64,000 nt of DNA from an uncultured bacterium (lineage in GTDB: Bacteria; Cyanobacteriota; Vampirovibrionia; Gastranaerophilales; Gastranaerophilaceae): positions 124,001-188,000 of the forward strand of contig CACYTP010000001.1 of assembly GCA_902777385.1 (NCBI GenBank). Reading direction: 5' to 3'. Position numbers and translations under genes: made by a program. Below the pieces are notes generated by a model that saw nothing but the letters and a program-made list of their open reading frames with translations, was not told the DNA's origin and ran no database searches. Positions 46,644 through 56,000 of this stretch are shown piece by piece (the stretch's first letter is position 1; each line of letters begins with the position of its first letter).

Positions 46644-48135
46644 TTATTCCAAGCTCCTTTAAGTATCCTTTCATCTTTGTTTGAACGTCAGCCAACTGTT
46701 TTTCAAGGTTTTCAATCTCCTTTTGAGTCGCTTGAATATCAATCTCCGCTTCTTCTTCGAAAGTATCAACATATCGAGGAATATTCAGGTTGTATTCGTT
46801 TTCTTTAATTTCGTCCAAAGTTGCAAGATAAGAGTATTTTTCAATTGTTTCACGCTTTTTATATGTTTGAACAATTTTTTCAATATCCGAATCACGCAAT
46901 ATATTCTGGTTTTTACCTGATTCATATTCTCTGGAAGCATCTATAAATAAGATATCATTATTTTTTCTGTTCTTTTTGAACACTAAAATTGCAGCCGGGA
47001 TTCCTGTACCATAGAATAGATTTTGCGGTAAACCAATTACTGCATCTAAGAAATTATCATTTTCAATAAACGTTTTTCTGATTTTACCCTCTGCTCCTTC
47101 TCTGAATAAAACCCCATGAGGCACAACAACTCCGACTTTACCGCCATCAGCAACAGCGGTTTCAATCATATGCGAAATAAACGCATAATCACCCCTGTTT
47201 TTAGGCGGAACACCCCTCCAATAACGGTTAAATCTGTCAGAAGTAGCATTTTCTGCACCCCATTTATCCAGAGAGAATGGAGGATTAGCAACAACTACAT
47301 CAAATTTCATCGTAGTATCACCTTCAATAAGTTTAGGGTTATTCAATGTATCACCCCACTCGATTCTCGCATTATCTTTGCTGTGCAAAAACATATTCAT
47401 TTTACATAAAGCCCAAGTACTGCCGTTGCTTTCCTGTCCGTATAAAGAGTAATTATCTGAACCGACTTCATTTGCAGCTTTTATCAAAAGTGAACCGGAA
47501 CCGCAAGCAGGATCACAAATCCTGTCGCCTTCTTTAGGTTCGACTAATTTTGAAAGCAGGACAGATACTTGTGATGGTGTGTAAAATTCTCCGCCTTTTT
47601 TACCGGCGCCGGCAGCAAATCTTGCAATCAAATATTCATAAACATTACCAATAATATCTGATTTACCTACTTTGGAAGGTCTCAAATCTAATCTCGGGTC
47701 AGAAAAATCTTCTATTAGATTTTTTAAGCGTGCGTTTCTTTCTTTGGTCTCTCCTAATTGCATATCCGAATTAAAGTCAATATTGCGGAACACGCCTTCA
47801 AGTTTGGCTTTGTTATCTTCTTCAATTTTTTCTAAAGCTTGATTTATTAATTGCCCGATTTGATTATCGTTTCTATGTTTGAATAAATAATCGTAAGTAC
47901 AGGTTTCGTCTAATTTGAACCTTTCCCTTTCAAGACGCCTTTTTATTCTTTCAGTATCATTACCGAATTCTTTCTTTAGTTCTTCATACTTATCTTTCCA
48001 TACATCGCTGATATATTTGATAAATAAGAATACCAAAATGTAATTTTTGTATTCGGAAGGATCTACAACACCCCTAAAGGTGTCACACGCTTTCCATACA
48101 ATGTTGTTAATTTCATCTTGATTGATTACTGCCAT
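46636..48135 (-). CDS. hsdM: Type I restriction enzyme, DNA methyltransferase subunit
   Basis: 499 residues. N-terminal helical HsdM domain (VWKACDTFRGVVDPSEYKNYIL), then the adenine-N6 methyltransferase: motif I DPACGSGSLL at about residue 210 and motif IV NPPF at about 282. It methylates the site chosen by HsdS to protect self DNA. The EFYTPSQVS segment before motif I is typical. Intact. Directly follows the TRD gene by 3 bp. Confidence 0.96.
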   Translation of the reverse strand: MAVINQDEINNIVWKACDTFRGVVDPSEYKNYILVFLFIKYISDVWKDKYEELKKEFGNDTERIKRRLERERFKLDETCTYDYLFKHRNDNQIGQLINQALEKIEEDNKAKLEGVFRNIDFNSDMQLGETKERNARLKNLIEDFSDPRLDLRPSKVGKSDIIGNVYEYLIARFAAGAGKKGGEFYTPSQVSVLLSKLVEPKEGDRICDPACGSGSLLIKAANEVGSDNYSLYGQESNGSTWALCKMNMFLHSKDNARIEWGDTLNNPKLIEGDTTMKFDVVVANPPFSLDKWGAENATSDRFNRYWRGVPPKNRGDYAFISHMIETAVADGGKVGVVVPHGVLFREGAEGKIRKTFIENDNFLDAVIGLPQNLFYGTGIPAAILVFKKNRKNNDILFIDASREYESGKNQNILRDSDIEKIVQTYKKRETIEKYSYLATLDEIKENEYNLNIPRYVDTFEEEAEIDIQATQKEIENLEKQLADVQTKMKGYLKELGINE

Positions 48136-48138
48136 ATT

Positions 48139-48828
48139 TTATCTCCTAATATTTTTGATATTTTGTATTAATAATGAACCGGAACCACAAGCGGGATCAT
48201 AAATTATATCATTTTTAATATTTTCTATATTGCCATTCGATTCTTTTTGCAATTCCTTTTCAATAATTGCACGATACAATAAATTTTTATTATCTGCAAT
48301 TTTTATAGATAGGTCATACACTTGTTTAGCGCATTCTTCTATATCAGAAATGAGCTTTTGATTTTTTAATGGTATCAAGGGGATTTCTAATGATTCAAGC
48401 GTTGCCTTGCTGACATTTGCAATTGTAACCCCAGTTGCTTGACCTGCACCTTTCGAAAAATGATTTTTCGCTGCTGCACTATTTAGCCATGAGCAGACGT
48501 ATTCTGGTAAGAAGTTTTTATCTGTAACCCTTATAATGTGACAGGAAGCTGTAACTGTTGTATTTGCAGGGATACTATCGATTAGCACAGCTGTATTATT
48601 AAGCCCTTTTGCTTTAAATAAAATGTCTCCTGGCATGATAATTTCTTCTGGTTTAATATCGTCTAGTTGTATTTTTTTTATATCATTTTCTGAAATACGC
48701 ACTATACCAGCAGTAGAAATAGCATCCATATTAAGCAAGTTTATATTTCCATCAGTATTATAGGGTATCTTGCTTCTAAAAACATGCCCTGTTATAATAT
48801 TAGATATAGTTTTAAAGTATTTGACCAT
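48139..48828 (-). CDS. Single-TRD specificity-like protein with methylase motif I tail
   Basis: 229 residues. Residues 1-190 resemble one HsdS target recognition domain (FKTISNIITGHVFRSKIP...MPGDILFKAKG...IANVSKATLESLEIPLIPLKNQKLI) plus its helix. The last 20 residues read NDIIYDPACGSGSLLIQNIK, a methyltransferase motif I that belongs in HsdM, then stop. The region looks like a recombination scar: a half specificity gene joined to a stub of a second hsdM. It may still work as an alternative half-S subunit. Good SD (TAGGAG), first gene of the operon. Confidence 0.75.
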   Translation of the reverse strand: MVKYFKTISNIITGHVFRSKIPYNTDGNINLLNMDAISTAGIVRISENDIKKIQLDDIKPEEIIMPGDILFKAKGLNNTAVLIDSIPANTTVTASCHIIRVTDKNFLPEYVCSWLNSAAAKNHFSKGAGQATGVTIANVSKATLESLEIPLIPLKNQKLISDIEECAKQVYDLSIKIADNKNLLYRAIIEKELQKESNGNIENIKNDIIYDPACGSGSLLIQNIKNIRR

Positions 48829-48870
48829 GCTTTACTCCTAAAAATTATAGTCGTAAGTTATTATACTCAT

Positions 48871-48900
48871 AATATAACATGCTCGAGCAATATTTGTCAA
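48871..48900 (-). promoter_or_regulatory. RM operon promoter with palindromic spacer
   Basis: On the minus strand TTGACA (48895-48900), spacer of 17-18 bp, TTATATT (-10, about 48871-48877). The spacer holds the palindrome TGCTCGAGCA (48880-48889), a candidate operator. The repeated GAGTATAA on both sides (about 48863 and 48925) adds further dyad character. It would drive the ten-gene operon down to 39133. Confidence 0.6.
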
Positions 48901-49071
48901 GATTATTTTTGTAGTAATATGTTATACTCACAATTTTATTTAATTGTCATTTGGCTTAAATTCTTTCACTGAAAGCGTTTTGGCGCATGCTCTTTCGTTA
49001 AGCTTTGTAAAGCTTGTTTGATAATTTTGAGGCTTTGAGTGATGTATACGACACGTTAAAGGAGGTCGTAA

Positions 49072-49305
49072 ATGGAAAAAGTCGGATTGAATATTACTCT
49101 AAAAGAATTTAAGCAATTAAGCAAGTGGTCGGAAAATATTTATAACACAGCAGTTGTTATTGATTATTTTGTTGCAAATCAACCGGAGATTGAAGAGTGC
49201 TATAATTTGGCACCTGTAATTAAGCATCTGCGGAATGATGCAGACGTATTGAATGCATTCTTTATAGATCACGAAAAAGATGTTGAAAATTTAAATGCCG
49301 TTTAA
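49072..49305 (+). CDS. Small hypothetical protein
   Basis: 77 residues preceded by a strong SD (AAGGAGG). Helical, acidic (TLKEFKQLSKWSENIYNTAVVIDYFVANQ). Not recognised. It is divergent from the RM operon, with about 240 bp between, and leads a group of three small plus-strand genes. Confidence 0.7.
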   Translation: MEKVGLNITLKEFKQLSKWSENIYNTAVVIDYFVANQPEIEECYNLAPVIKHLRNDADVLNAFFIDHEKDVENLNAV

Positions 49306-49431
49306 AAGGTGTTTAAAAGTCGTTTAAACCGTGTTCAAAATAATTATGTCCAAATGATACGTTTTAGGCACATATACTTGATGTTTCCTGATAAAAGAGC
49401 GATGAATTGTGTAGCTTGAAAGGAGCAAATT

Positions 49432-49632
49432 ATGGTTGAAAAAGATTACAAGTTATATGGAACAAAGATTTTGAATTTAAAAACTCAAGAAATTGGTTTG
49501 TTAATTTGCTTATGGGAAAACAAATATGCTGATAAAACCGTCGATTTTGCAACTTGCGTTGATAAAACCGGCAAACGATACAATATTGAACTTGATAATA
49601 TCAGAGGGTTTGAAGATGATTTTGAAAAATAA
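49432..49632 (+). CDS. Small hypothetical protein
   Basis: 66 residues, SD AAAGGAG. Beta-rich with alternating hydrophobic residues (KLYGTKILNLKTQEIGLLICLWENK), ending in an acidic tail. Not recognised. The next gene's start lies 17 nt inside its 3' end, so the two are translationally coupled. Confidence 0.7.
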   Translation: MVEKDYKLYGTKILNLKTQEIGLLICLWENKYADKTVDFATCVDKTGKRYNIELDNIRGFEDDFEK

Positions 49633-49849
49633 ATTAACCAAAGAAATGTTGGATATTCCGTATTCTGAATTCAGAACAAAGTTTGCAAAAGAAATTCAAG
49701 ATGCGTTTGAAAGTTACCGCAAAACACAACTAAATAAATATTCTTGGAACTTCAAAGATGACAACTCTTTGGAGTTTAATTTTTATTTTGAACTTCATTG
49801 GAACTTTAATCATTTTGGAATGTCAAATTGGTATATTGAACGATTATAA
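49616..49849 (+). CDS. Small hypothetical protein
   Basis: 77 residues from the ATG at 49616, which has GAGGG 8 nt upstream. Aromatic-rich C-terminus (NFYFELHWNFNHFGMSNWYIERL). Overlaps the preceding gene by 17 nt. Unknown; with its two neighbours it forms a small accessory operon. Confidence 0.7.
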   Translation: MILKNKLTKEMLDIPYSEFRTKFAKEIQDAFESYRKTQLNKYSWNFKDDNSLEFNFYFELHWNFNHFGMSNWYIERL

Positions 49850-49892
49850 AACGGGTATAAAACAGGTTTAAAATGCTCTTTGAAGTTTATAA

Positions 49893-50318
49893 TTAATCCC
49901 AAAATAAAATATCGGTTTTAATCATTTCTGTACCACATTTATCACAATGCAAATGCTCTTGTTCCTTTTCTGTAAGCTTTTTATATCTGTTTCCGCATTC
50001 GCAAAAATATTTTGGTATATATGTTTTATCATTGCCATAAATTTTGAAATACAGTTTAGATTCCATTTTGCCACATCTTTTGCAAATATATGGCTGATAA
50101 TAAGCATCTGCTACCAAAACATCTTGCGATTCTTCAATGAATCTATGTACCTCATCAATCATTTTTTTATCGAGTTCATCATAAAAATTTAGATCGAAAC
50201 TGTTTTTGGGACGATAAAACATACTCTTGTCAAAGGAACTCCACATCATTCCAAGACCATCATTTAATTTAACAACATTTCCGCATTTTGGACATTTAAA
50301 AGTTTTTTCTTCACCCAT
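49893..50318 (-). CDS. Multi-zinc-ribbon hypothetical protein
   Basis: 141 residues with three or four metal-binding knuckles: CPKCGN near the N-terminus, CKRCGK mid-protein, CECGN and CDKCGT toward the end. Between them is an acidic helix. Family not recognised; a nucleic-acid-binding or stress role is inference. It begins 27 bp downstream of the structured RNA array and shares its direction with the nucleotidyltransferase on the other side, so the three may form one unit. SD AAAGG. Confidence 0.75.
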   Translation of the reverse strand: MGEEKTFKCPKCGNVVKLNDGLGMMWSSFDKSMFYRPKNSFDLNFYDELDKKMIDEVHRFIEESQDVLVADAYYQPYICKRCGKMESKLYFKIYGNDKTYIPKYFCECGNRYKKLTEKEQEHLHCDKCGTEMIKTDILFWD

Positions 50319-50344
50319 ATTAAGCCTTTCTTTATTGATATGAA

Positions 50345-50506
50345 CCCATATTTGCGATAGCTTGTCGGAATCTCAGACCGAGGCTATCGCATTATGGGAG
50401 AGGTTATTGGATTTACCTTAAAAAGAACCAGTCCTCTTTTAATAAAAGGGCTAAAAGGTTTTGACACTAATTTAGCATTACGATAGACAGACCCGGTTCC
50501 TCTATC
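50345..50506 (-). ncRNA. Further stem-loops beside the RNA array
   Basis: One very stable hairpin at 50345-50398: CCCATA/TATGGG, then TGCGATAGC/GCTATCGCA, then TCGG/CCGA. A second at 50482-50506 (GATAGA/TCTATC), with CAGACCCGG inside it echoing the AGACCG of the first. Between them, mutually exclusive pairings (CTTTT/AAAAG, or GCTAAA 50450-50455 with TTTAGC 50471-50476) are possible. Strand chosen from neighbours only; it could be a 5' leader of the zinc-ribbon gene. Confidence 0.5.
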
Positions 50507-50520
50507 AACTTTTTAAACTT

Positions 50521-50736
50521 ACCAACAAACCCCAAGCCACACGTCCGAAACGAAACGAAACCGAAATCCGAGGGTTTGATGTTTGTTGGTTAGCAAGTCC
50601 CCTTTGGCTCACGTCCGAAACGCTTCATGGTGATTTAGCCATGCGCCTAATGCTGACTTGTATGTGTAAGTTACCTTCAGACCAAACGTCCTAAACGAGC
50701 CGAGGTCCAATTCCTCGGGTGTTCATGCAACTTACA
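50521..50736 (-). ncRNA. Tandem structured RNA array, three covarying units
   Basis: Three units with period 70 and 75 nt share ACGTCCKAAACG on the plus strand (50541-50552, 50611-50622, 50686-50697). Each is enclosed by its own stem: ACCAACAAAC/GTTTGTTGGT (50521, 50581), CAAGTC/GACTTG (50594, 50655), TGTAAGTT/AACTTACA (50665, 50729). Motif-to-stem distances are constant (10-13 nt before, 28-32 nt after). Units 2 and 3 add an inner hairpin (CATGG/CCATG, CCGAGG/CCTCGG); unit 1 has CGAAA repeats instead. Changed sequence with kept pairing is the mark of a selected RNA fold. The transcribed strand is inferred from flanking genes. Confidence 0.65.
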
Positions 50737-50764
50737 TTATTATTTTATCAAAGTGCTATGTCAA
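50736..50764 (-). promoter_or_regulatory. Possible promoter of the RNA array
   Basis: On the minus strand TTGACA (50759-50764), 17-bp spacer, AATAAT (50736-50741). It would fire into the array, but the start point would fall inside the closing stem of the outermost unit, which weakens the case or means that unit's stem is not in the transcript. Confidence 0.4.
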
Positions 50765-51550
50765 TTATGGACGTATGATTAATTTTTGTAAATAGTTATT
50801 GAAAACTTCTACGTCCGGCTTCCTTGGGTTGAAATTACTGAATTCTTTTTGCAGTTCAATATTAAAGTATGCATCAAATTCAGGTATTCGCAAGATTACA
50901 TCACGTTCTAAACCCTGTGACTTTATTTTTATAACTTCCTGAATCTTTTTATAAATATCAGGCGGAATAATATTTTCAAGTTCTTTTACTGTTTGTCTTA
51001 AATCAAGCGGAGGAATTTTATCAAACTCATAAACATATTTAGCATTTAAAAGCCCACGCATAGAATAAAGATATTTCTTATAGGTTATAGCTTTTGCTTG
51101 CTGAATAAATTCCCAATAATTGTGTCTGAATAATGAAAAATAGTGTTTGAATAATCTTTCCTGATTGAAGTTCTCTTTCATATATTCTCTGAGTGGCAAG
51201 TTATTATCCCCATAATAAACTATCGGAGAATTAAGCCATTCAATCGTTGTTGGGTTTGATGCAAGTAAAAGTTTCAAATATTTATAAATATCGAATCCGC
51301 TCATATCAATTAAAGAGCCTTGTGCATCACATGGATTTAGTTTTTCATCAAATGCAAAATTTATAACATTTTTTTGTGGATTTAATGTAATATAATCGTT
51401 TAATGCTCTTTTAAATACAAAACGCACATCAAAGTCACTATCTTTGCTTGCCATTCCCCAAGAACGGCTTCCGTTTTCAATTGCAAAGATAATTTTTATG
51501 TTATTGTCTTGCTCTATTTGTTGCAGTATGTTTTGTATTTTATCCTTCAT
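50765..51550 (-). CDS. RlaP/YcgL-like nucleotidyltransferase (DNA polymerase beta fold)
   Basis: 261 residues. N-terminal nucleotidyltransferase signature IENGSRSWGMASKDSDFDVRFVF: the G-S helix and the D-x-D metal site. The rest is the helical domain of the PF10127 family, known as RlaP (RNA-ligase-associated polymerase), proposed to act in RNA repair on the basis of its gene neighbours. Here no RNA ligase is adjacent, but the next 400 bp are structured RNA-like DNA. The substrate is unknown; nucleotide addition to an RNA or protein is inferred. Confidence 0.88.
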   Translation of the reverse strand: MKDKIQNILQQIEQDNNIKIIFAIENGSRSWGMASKDSDFDVRFVFKRALNDYITLNPQKNVINFAFDEKLNPCDAQGSLIDMSGFDIYKYLKLLLASNPTTIEWLNSPIVYYGDNNLPLREYMKENFNQERLFKHYFSLFRHNYWEFIQQAKAITYKKYLYSMRGLLNAKYVYEFDKIPPLDLRQTVKELENIIPPDIYKKIQEVIKIKSQGLERDVILRIPEFDAYFNIELQKEFSNFNPRKPDVEVFNNYLQKLIIRP

Positions 51551-51624
51551 TTTTTAGTTTTTCTTTCTTATTTTTATAAGATTTATTAGTTTCTGACCAA
51601 AATTTATTAAGACTTGAATATAAA

Positions 51625-51846
51625 TTGAATGAAAAAGGAATAAATGTAGATAATAAAGATTTAACAGAACTTGAAATGCTTATTTTAAAATATTTTGATG
51701 CTCAAGATAGGGGAACAAATTCAACACTTCTTAAATATACGGCATCCAATCGTAATACATTAAAGAAAGCTATCGCAAGTCTTGTTAATAAAGGATATTT
51801 AACACAGCACTCAAAAGGGCGCGGTACTTGGTATAGTTTACATTAA
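51625..51846 (+). pseudogene. Orphan C-terminal winged-helix fragment
   Basis: About 73 residues from a TTG, ending LVNKGYLTQHSKGRGTWYSLH. This is like the winged-helix C-terminus of AlbA_2-type ATP-binding regulators. The frame extends upstream only to a stop at 51577 and no ATG or SD is present, so the front of the gene is missing. Probably a remnant left by rearrangement between the nucleotidyltransferase gene and the efflux operon. A short stand-alone regulator is the less likely alternative. Confidence 0.55.
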
Positions 51847-53070
51847 TTACTTTTCACTATTCTTTATACTTTCACCCAATAGTGAAAAAGCACCCTCAAC
51901 AACAACTTCTTCACCTTCTTTTATGCCTGACAGAATTTCTGTATATTTATCGTTTTTGTGTCCTATTTCTAATTTTCTTTCCTCATAAGTATTTGGTTTT
52001 ATTTTTACATAAGCAAATGAAAAATCACCGTATTGTTCAATAGAATCATTTGGTATAACTAAAGTTTCTTTTTGACCTATATCTACAAACATTTCTGCAT
52101 ACATATTAGGCTTGATTTTAAAATCTTTATTTTCAATATCTGCTCTTACTTCAAGAGTTTTTGTTGTATTATCTAAAATTGGCGATACATAAGAAAGGGT
52201 GCCCTCTATTTTATCAAATAAAGTATTTTTATTTCCCCCTTCTTCTAATTTACCCGTTACTTTTTCACCTTTGGTTAATTTTGACGCATCTTTTTCAAAA
52301 GCATAGCCGACAAGCCAAATTGTTGATAAATCTGCAATATTAAATAATTCTTTATCTTTTTCAATAAATTCGTTTTCGTTTATATTTCTTTCTAAAACTA
52401 TACCGCCTTTTGATGCTTTAAGTGATACATAAGGATAGATTTTTCTTGTTTTTAAAACCGTATCAATAGAGCCGCCGCCATATACGGCAAGCCTTTGTCT
52501 ATATACATTTACCAGTGCGGATTTTTTATTTTGAAGTGAAGTAAGTGCCGCTTTATCTTTTTCCATTTGTGCACGAGCTTTTTGGTAATCGGCCAATGAT
52601 GAAATTTTTTCATTATATAATGTATGCTCTCTTTCGTACTCTTGTTTTGAAAGATTATATTGAGCTGTCATTTCTTTTATAGAGCCTTCTATATCAAGTA
52701 TTTTTTCTAAAAATTCAAGTTGAATCGCACCTATTTCATCCGTCTTAATTAAGGCAATTTCTTGTCCTTTTTTTACAACAATACCAGGCTCAACAAAAAT
52801 TTTCTCTATTTTGCCGTTAAGTGGAGCATAAATTTTATCTACTAAAGTGTTTTGTGCCCTAAATTGAGCAGGAATAGTTATTGTCATATCTAATTCCATA
52901 TTCTTTGCGAAATCAGTTGTAATTTTTGCATTTTTTTCCTGTTCTAAAGACAATGTTATTATCTTGTTTTGTACCCTTATATTATCCTCTTTTTTATTAC
53001 ATCCGCATAAAAATAATGGTAATATTATAATTATTAATAAAAATATTATAGTTAATTTTATTCTTTGCAT
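51847..53070 (-). CDS. RND efflux periplasmic adaptor (CusB-like lipoprotein)
   Basis: 407 residues. N-terminal lipoprotein signal with lipobox LCGC (residues about 20-24). Then the membrane-fusion pattern: lipoyl half KIYAPLNGKIEKIFVEPG, a helical hairpin, the second lipoyl half (VSLKASKGGIVLERNINEN) and the beta-barrel VIPNDSIEQYGDFSFAYV. Third gene of a TolC-pump-adaptor operon, overlapping the pump gene by 13 nt. It bridges the pump and the outer-membrane channel. Confidence 0.92.
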   Translation of the reverse strand: MQRIKLTIIFLLIIIILPLFLCGCNKKEDNIRVQNKIITLSLEQEKNAKITTDFAKNMELDMTITIPAQFRAQNTLVDKIYAPLNGKIEKIFVEPGIVVKKGQEIALIKTDEIGAIQLEFLEKILDIEGSIKEMTAQYNLSKQEYEREHTLYNEKISSLADYQKARAQMEKDKAALTSLQNKKSALVNVYRQRLAVYGGGSIDTVLKTRKIYPYVSLKASKGGIVLERNINENEFIEKDKELFNIADLSTIWLVGYAFEKDASKLTKGEKVTGKLEEGGNKNTLFDKIEGTLSYVSPILDNTTKTLEVRADIENKDFKIKPNMYAEMFVDIGQKETLVIPNDSIEQYGDFSFAYVKIKPNTYEERKLEIGHKNDKYTEILSGIKEGEEVVVEGAFSLLGESIKNSEK

Positions 53071-56000
53071 ATTTGCTCCTTTTCCTCTTTTGCAACACTT
53101 ACTCCTGTTAATCTATATAAAAGAGGGATTAAAAATATCGTAAATATTGTACTTATGGTCAAACCGCCAATAATTGCTATTGCAAAAGGTTTTTGACTTT
53201 GTGCACCTATTCCGTTTGAAAGTGCAGCAGGTAAAAGACCTAAAATGGCAACAGTTGAAGCAGATAGTACAGGCCTTAATTTTTGAACAGCAAAATACTT
53301 AATGGTTTCATCATCTGCAATATTATTCTTAACAAGTGATGATAAAATAATTACACTATTTTGAATTGAAACACCTATTGCGGCAATCAAACCAACTCCT
53401 GCTGATATAGAAAAATATGTTCTTGTCAAAAACAAGGCAAATATACAGCCTGAAAAAGTCAAAAGTATTGATGATAAAGTAACACCAACAAACCGTTTTT
53501 TTCTATAATATAAATATAAAATCAGACTTATAATCAAAAGTGCAACAGGAAGAATAACCATAAGCCTTATATTTGCATTTCTTTGACTTTCCGATTGTCC
53601 TGCCCATTTTAATCTGTAACCGTCTTTTAATTCCAATTTTTTATCAAGTATTTTTTGTGCTTCTGCTACTGTTGAACCTAAATCACGACCTCTTATATTA
53701 AATCTTACTATTGCTACTCTTGAATTTTCACTTCTTGTAATAATCATAGCACCATTATCGGTTGTAATTTCAGTAACATTCGATAAAGGAACAGATATAC
53801 CCTCCGGAGTTTTAACAATAATATTTTCAAGTTTTCTTAAACTATCTCTATCTTGTTTTTCTAATCTTAAAAATACATTGAATCTTTTTTCATCTTCAAT
53901 TAATTGCGTTGCATTTTTCCCACCGATTGCAATTTCTACCACTTTTTGAATATCATCACTTCTTAAACCGTATCTTGCAGCTTTAGCTCTATCTATTTTT
54001 ATCTGATATTGCGGCTGCCCGATTATTTGGTCATAAGATAAATCAACAACACCTTTAACCTTGCTTAAAAATTCAACGGCTTTATCTTGTAAATTTTGAA
54101 GCTCATATAAATCTGACCCGTATATTTTTAATACAACTTGCCCTTTTGAACCTGATATTGCTTCTTCAACATTATCTTGAATATACTGCGTGAAATATGT
54201 TGTAATTCCCGGTATTTCGGATAATTTTTTATCCATATCATTAATTAAATTCTGTTTATTTCTTAAAAATTTTGCTCTCCAATTCTTTGCAAGTTTTAAA
54301 TCAACCATAATTTCAATATTGGATAATAAGTTAGGGTCTGTTCCGTCGTCGGCCGAACCTATATGAGATACAACATTCGTAACTTCGGGATATTCTTTTA
54401 GTATAGTTCTGATTTTTCTTGCTACATCAACACTTTGGTCTATTGTTGTACTTCTTGGTAAAACTGTTACCCTAAGCCAGATATTACCTTCGTCAAGGTT
54501 TGGTAAAAATTCAGACCCTATAAAAAATAGAAGTATAATCGCACCTATAAACATTATGCCTACACTTGCAAGGAATTTGCGTGAATTAGAAAATACCCAA
54601 TCGAGTTTTTTCTCGTAGAAATTTGTAATTTTATTAAGAATTTTATTTTCCCTGCGTTCAAGGTTTTTATTTTTCAATAAAATAACTGAAATTGCAGGTA
54701 AAATAATAATTGCAGATAATACCGCCCCAATTAAAGAAAAACCCATTGTAAAAGCAAGAGGGCGGAATAATTTTCCTGCAACACCGTCAAAAGCTAAAAT
54801 TGGCATAAAACAACAAAGAATAATAAATGTTGAAAAAATAATCGGATTATATACTTCTTTGACAGCTTTATATATTAAAGCAGATTTCTTTTTTCCTGTT
54901 ATTTCTTCTTTATAATCAGAAATTAACCTGAAAATGTTTTCCATTAAAATTACAGCACCGTCAATTAATATACCAAAATCGACAGCCCCCATGCTTAAAA
55001 GATTTGCAGGGATATTGAATATTTTAAAACATAAAAAGGCAAAACTTAATGCCAAAGGAATAACTAAAGATGTGATTAATGTTATTCTGAAATTTTTTAT
55101 AAAAGCAAATAAAACAATTAAAACAAAGAAAATACCCAAATATACATTGCGTGCAATGGTGTGCATTGTATTATTTATAAGGTCGATTCTTTGGTAAAAA
55201 GGAATTAAATTAACCCCTTTTGGAAGCTGTGATTTAACTTCTGCCATTGATTTTTGAAGATTTCTAATAGTTTGAGAAGGATTTTCGCCTTTTCTCATTA
55301 AAACGATACCTTCAACTACATCATCATTTTCATTTTTACCCACTTGCCCTATACGAATGGCAGGCTCTATTGTAACTTTAGCAACATCTTTTACTCTGAT
55401 TGGAATACCTTTTTGTGATGTTATAACAGTATCTTCAAGACTTTTTATATCTTCAAAAAGACCCATGCCTCTAATAATGTATGCTTGAGAATTATTAGAA
55501 ATATAATTACCGCCTGCGGTTGAATTTGATTCTTTTATTGCATCATATATTTCACCAACATCAAGATTATAAAATCTTAATTTTTCGTGGTTAAGAATTA
55601 TATTATATGTTTTTACACTTCCGCCAAAACTGTTTACATCTATTATTCCTTTAACTTGTTTAAAGGCTTTTTCCATTACCCAATCTTCAAGAGCTTTTAA
55701 TGTCATTGAATTATAATAATCAGATTCAAGTGTATATCTGTATATTTCACCAATAGGCGAAGCATCCGGCCCTAATTGGGGCTTAACTTCATCAGGTAAA
55801 TCTGCTTGATAAATTCTCTCTAAAACTTGTGCTCTTATCAAAGATGAAGGTAAATCTTTATCGAAAACAACTTTTATTACAGATAAACCAAATAATGAAG
55901 ATGAATAAAGCATTTTTTCGTGGTTTATACCGTTTAACTCTTTTTCAAGAGGGATTGTTGCAAGCCGTTCAATATCTTCAGCACTTTTACCGGGCATTTG

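Noticed and set aside
50521-50736. Integron attC sites or hammerhead-type ribozymes
   Set aside because: No paired attC core boxes (RYYYAAC/GTTRRRY with extrahelical bases) and no integron integrase; no CUGAUGA box for a hammerhead in either strand.
50319-50764. Possible CRISPR array
   Set aside because: The repeated motif is only about 12 nt, units are 70-75 nt with internal complementarity, and no cas gene is present.
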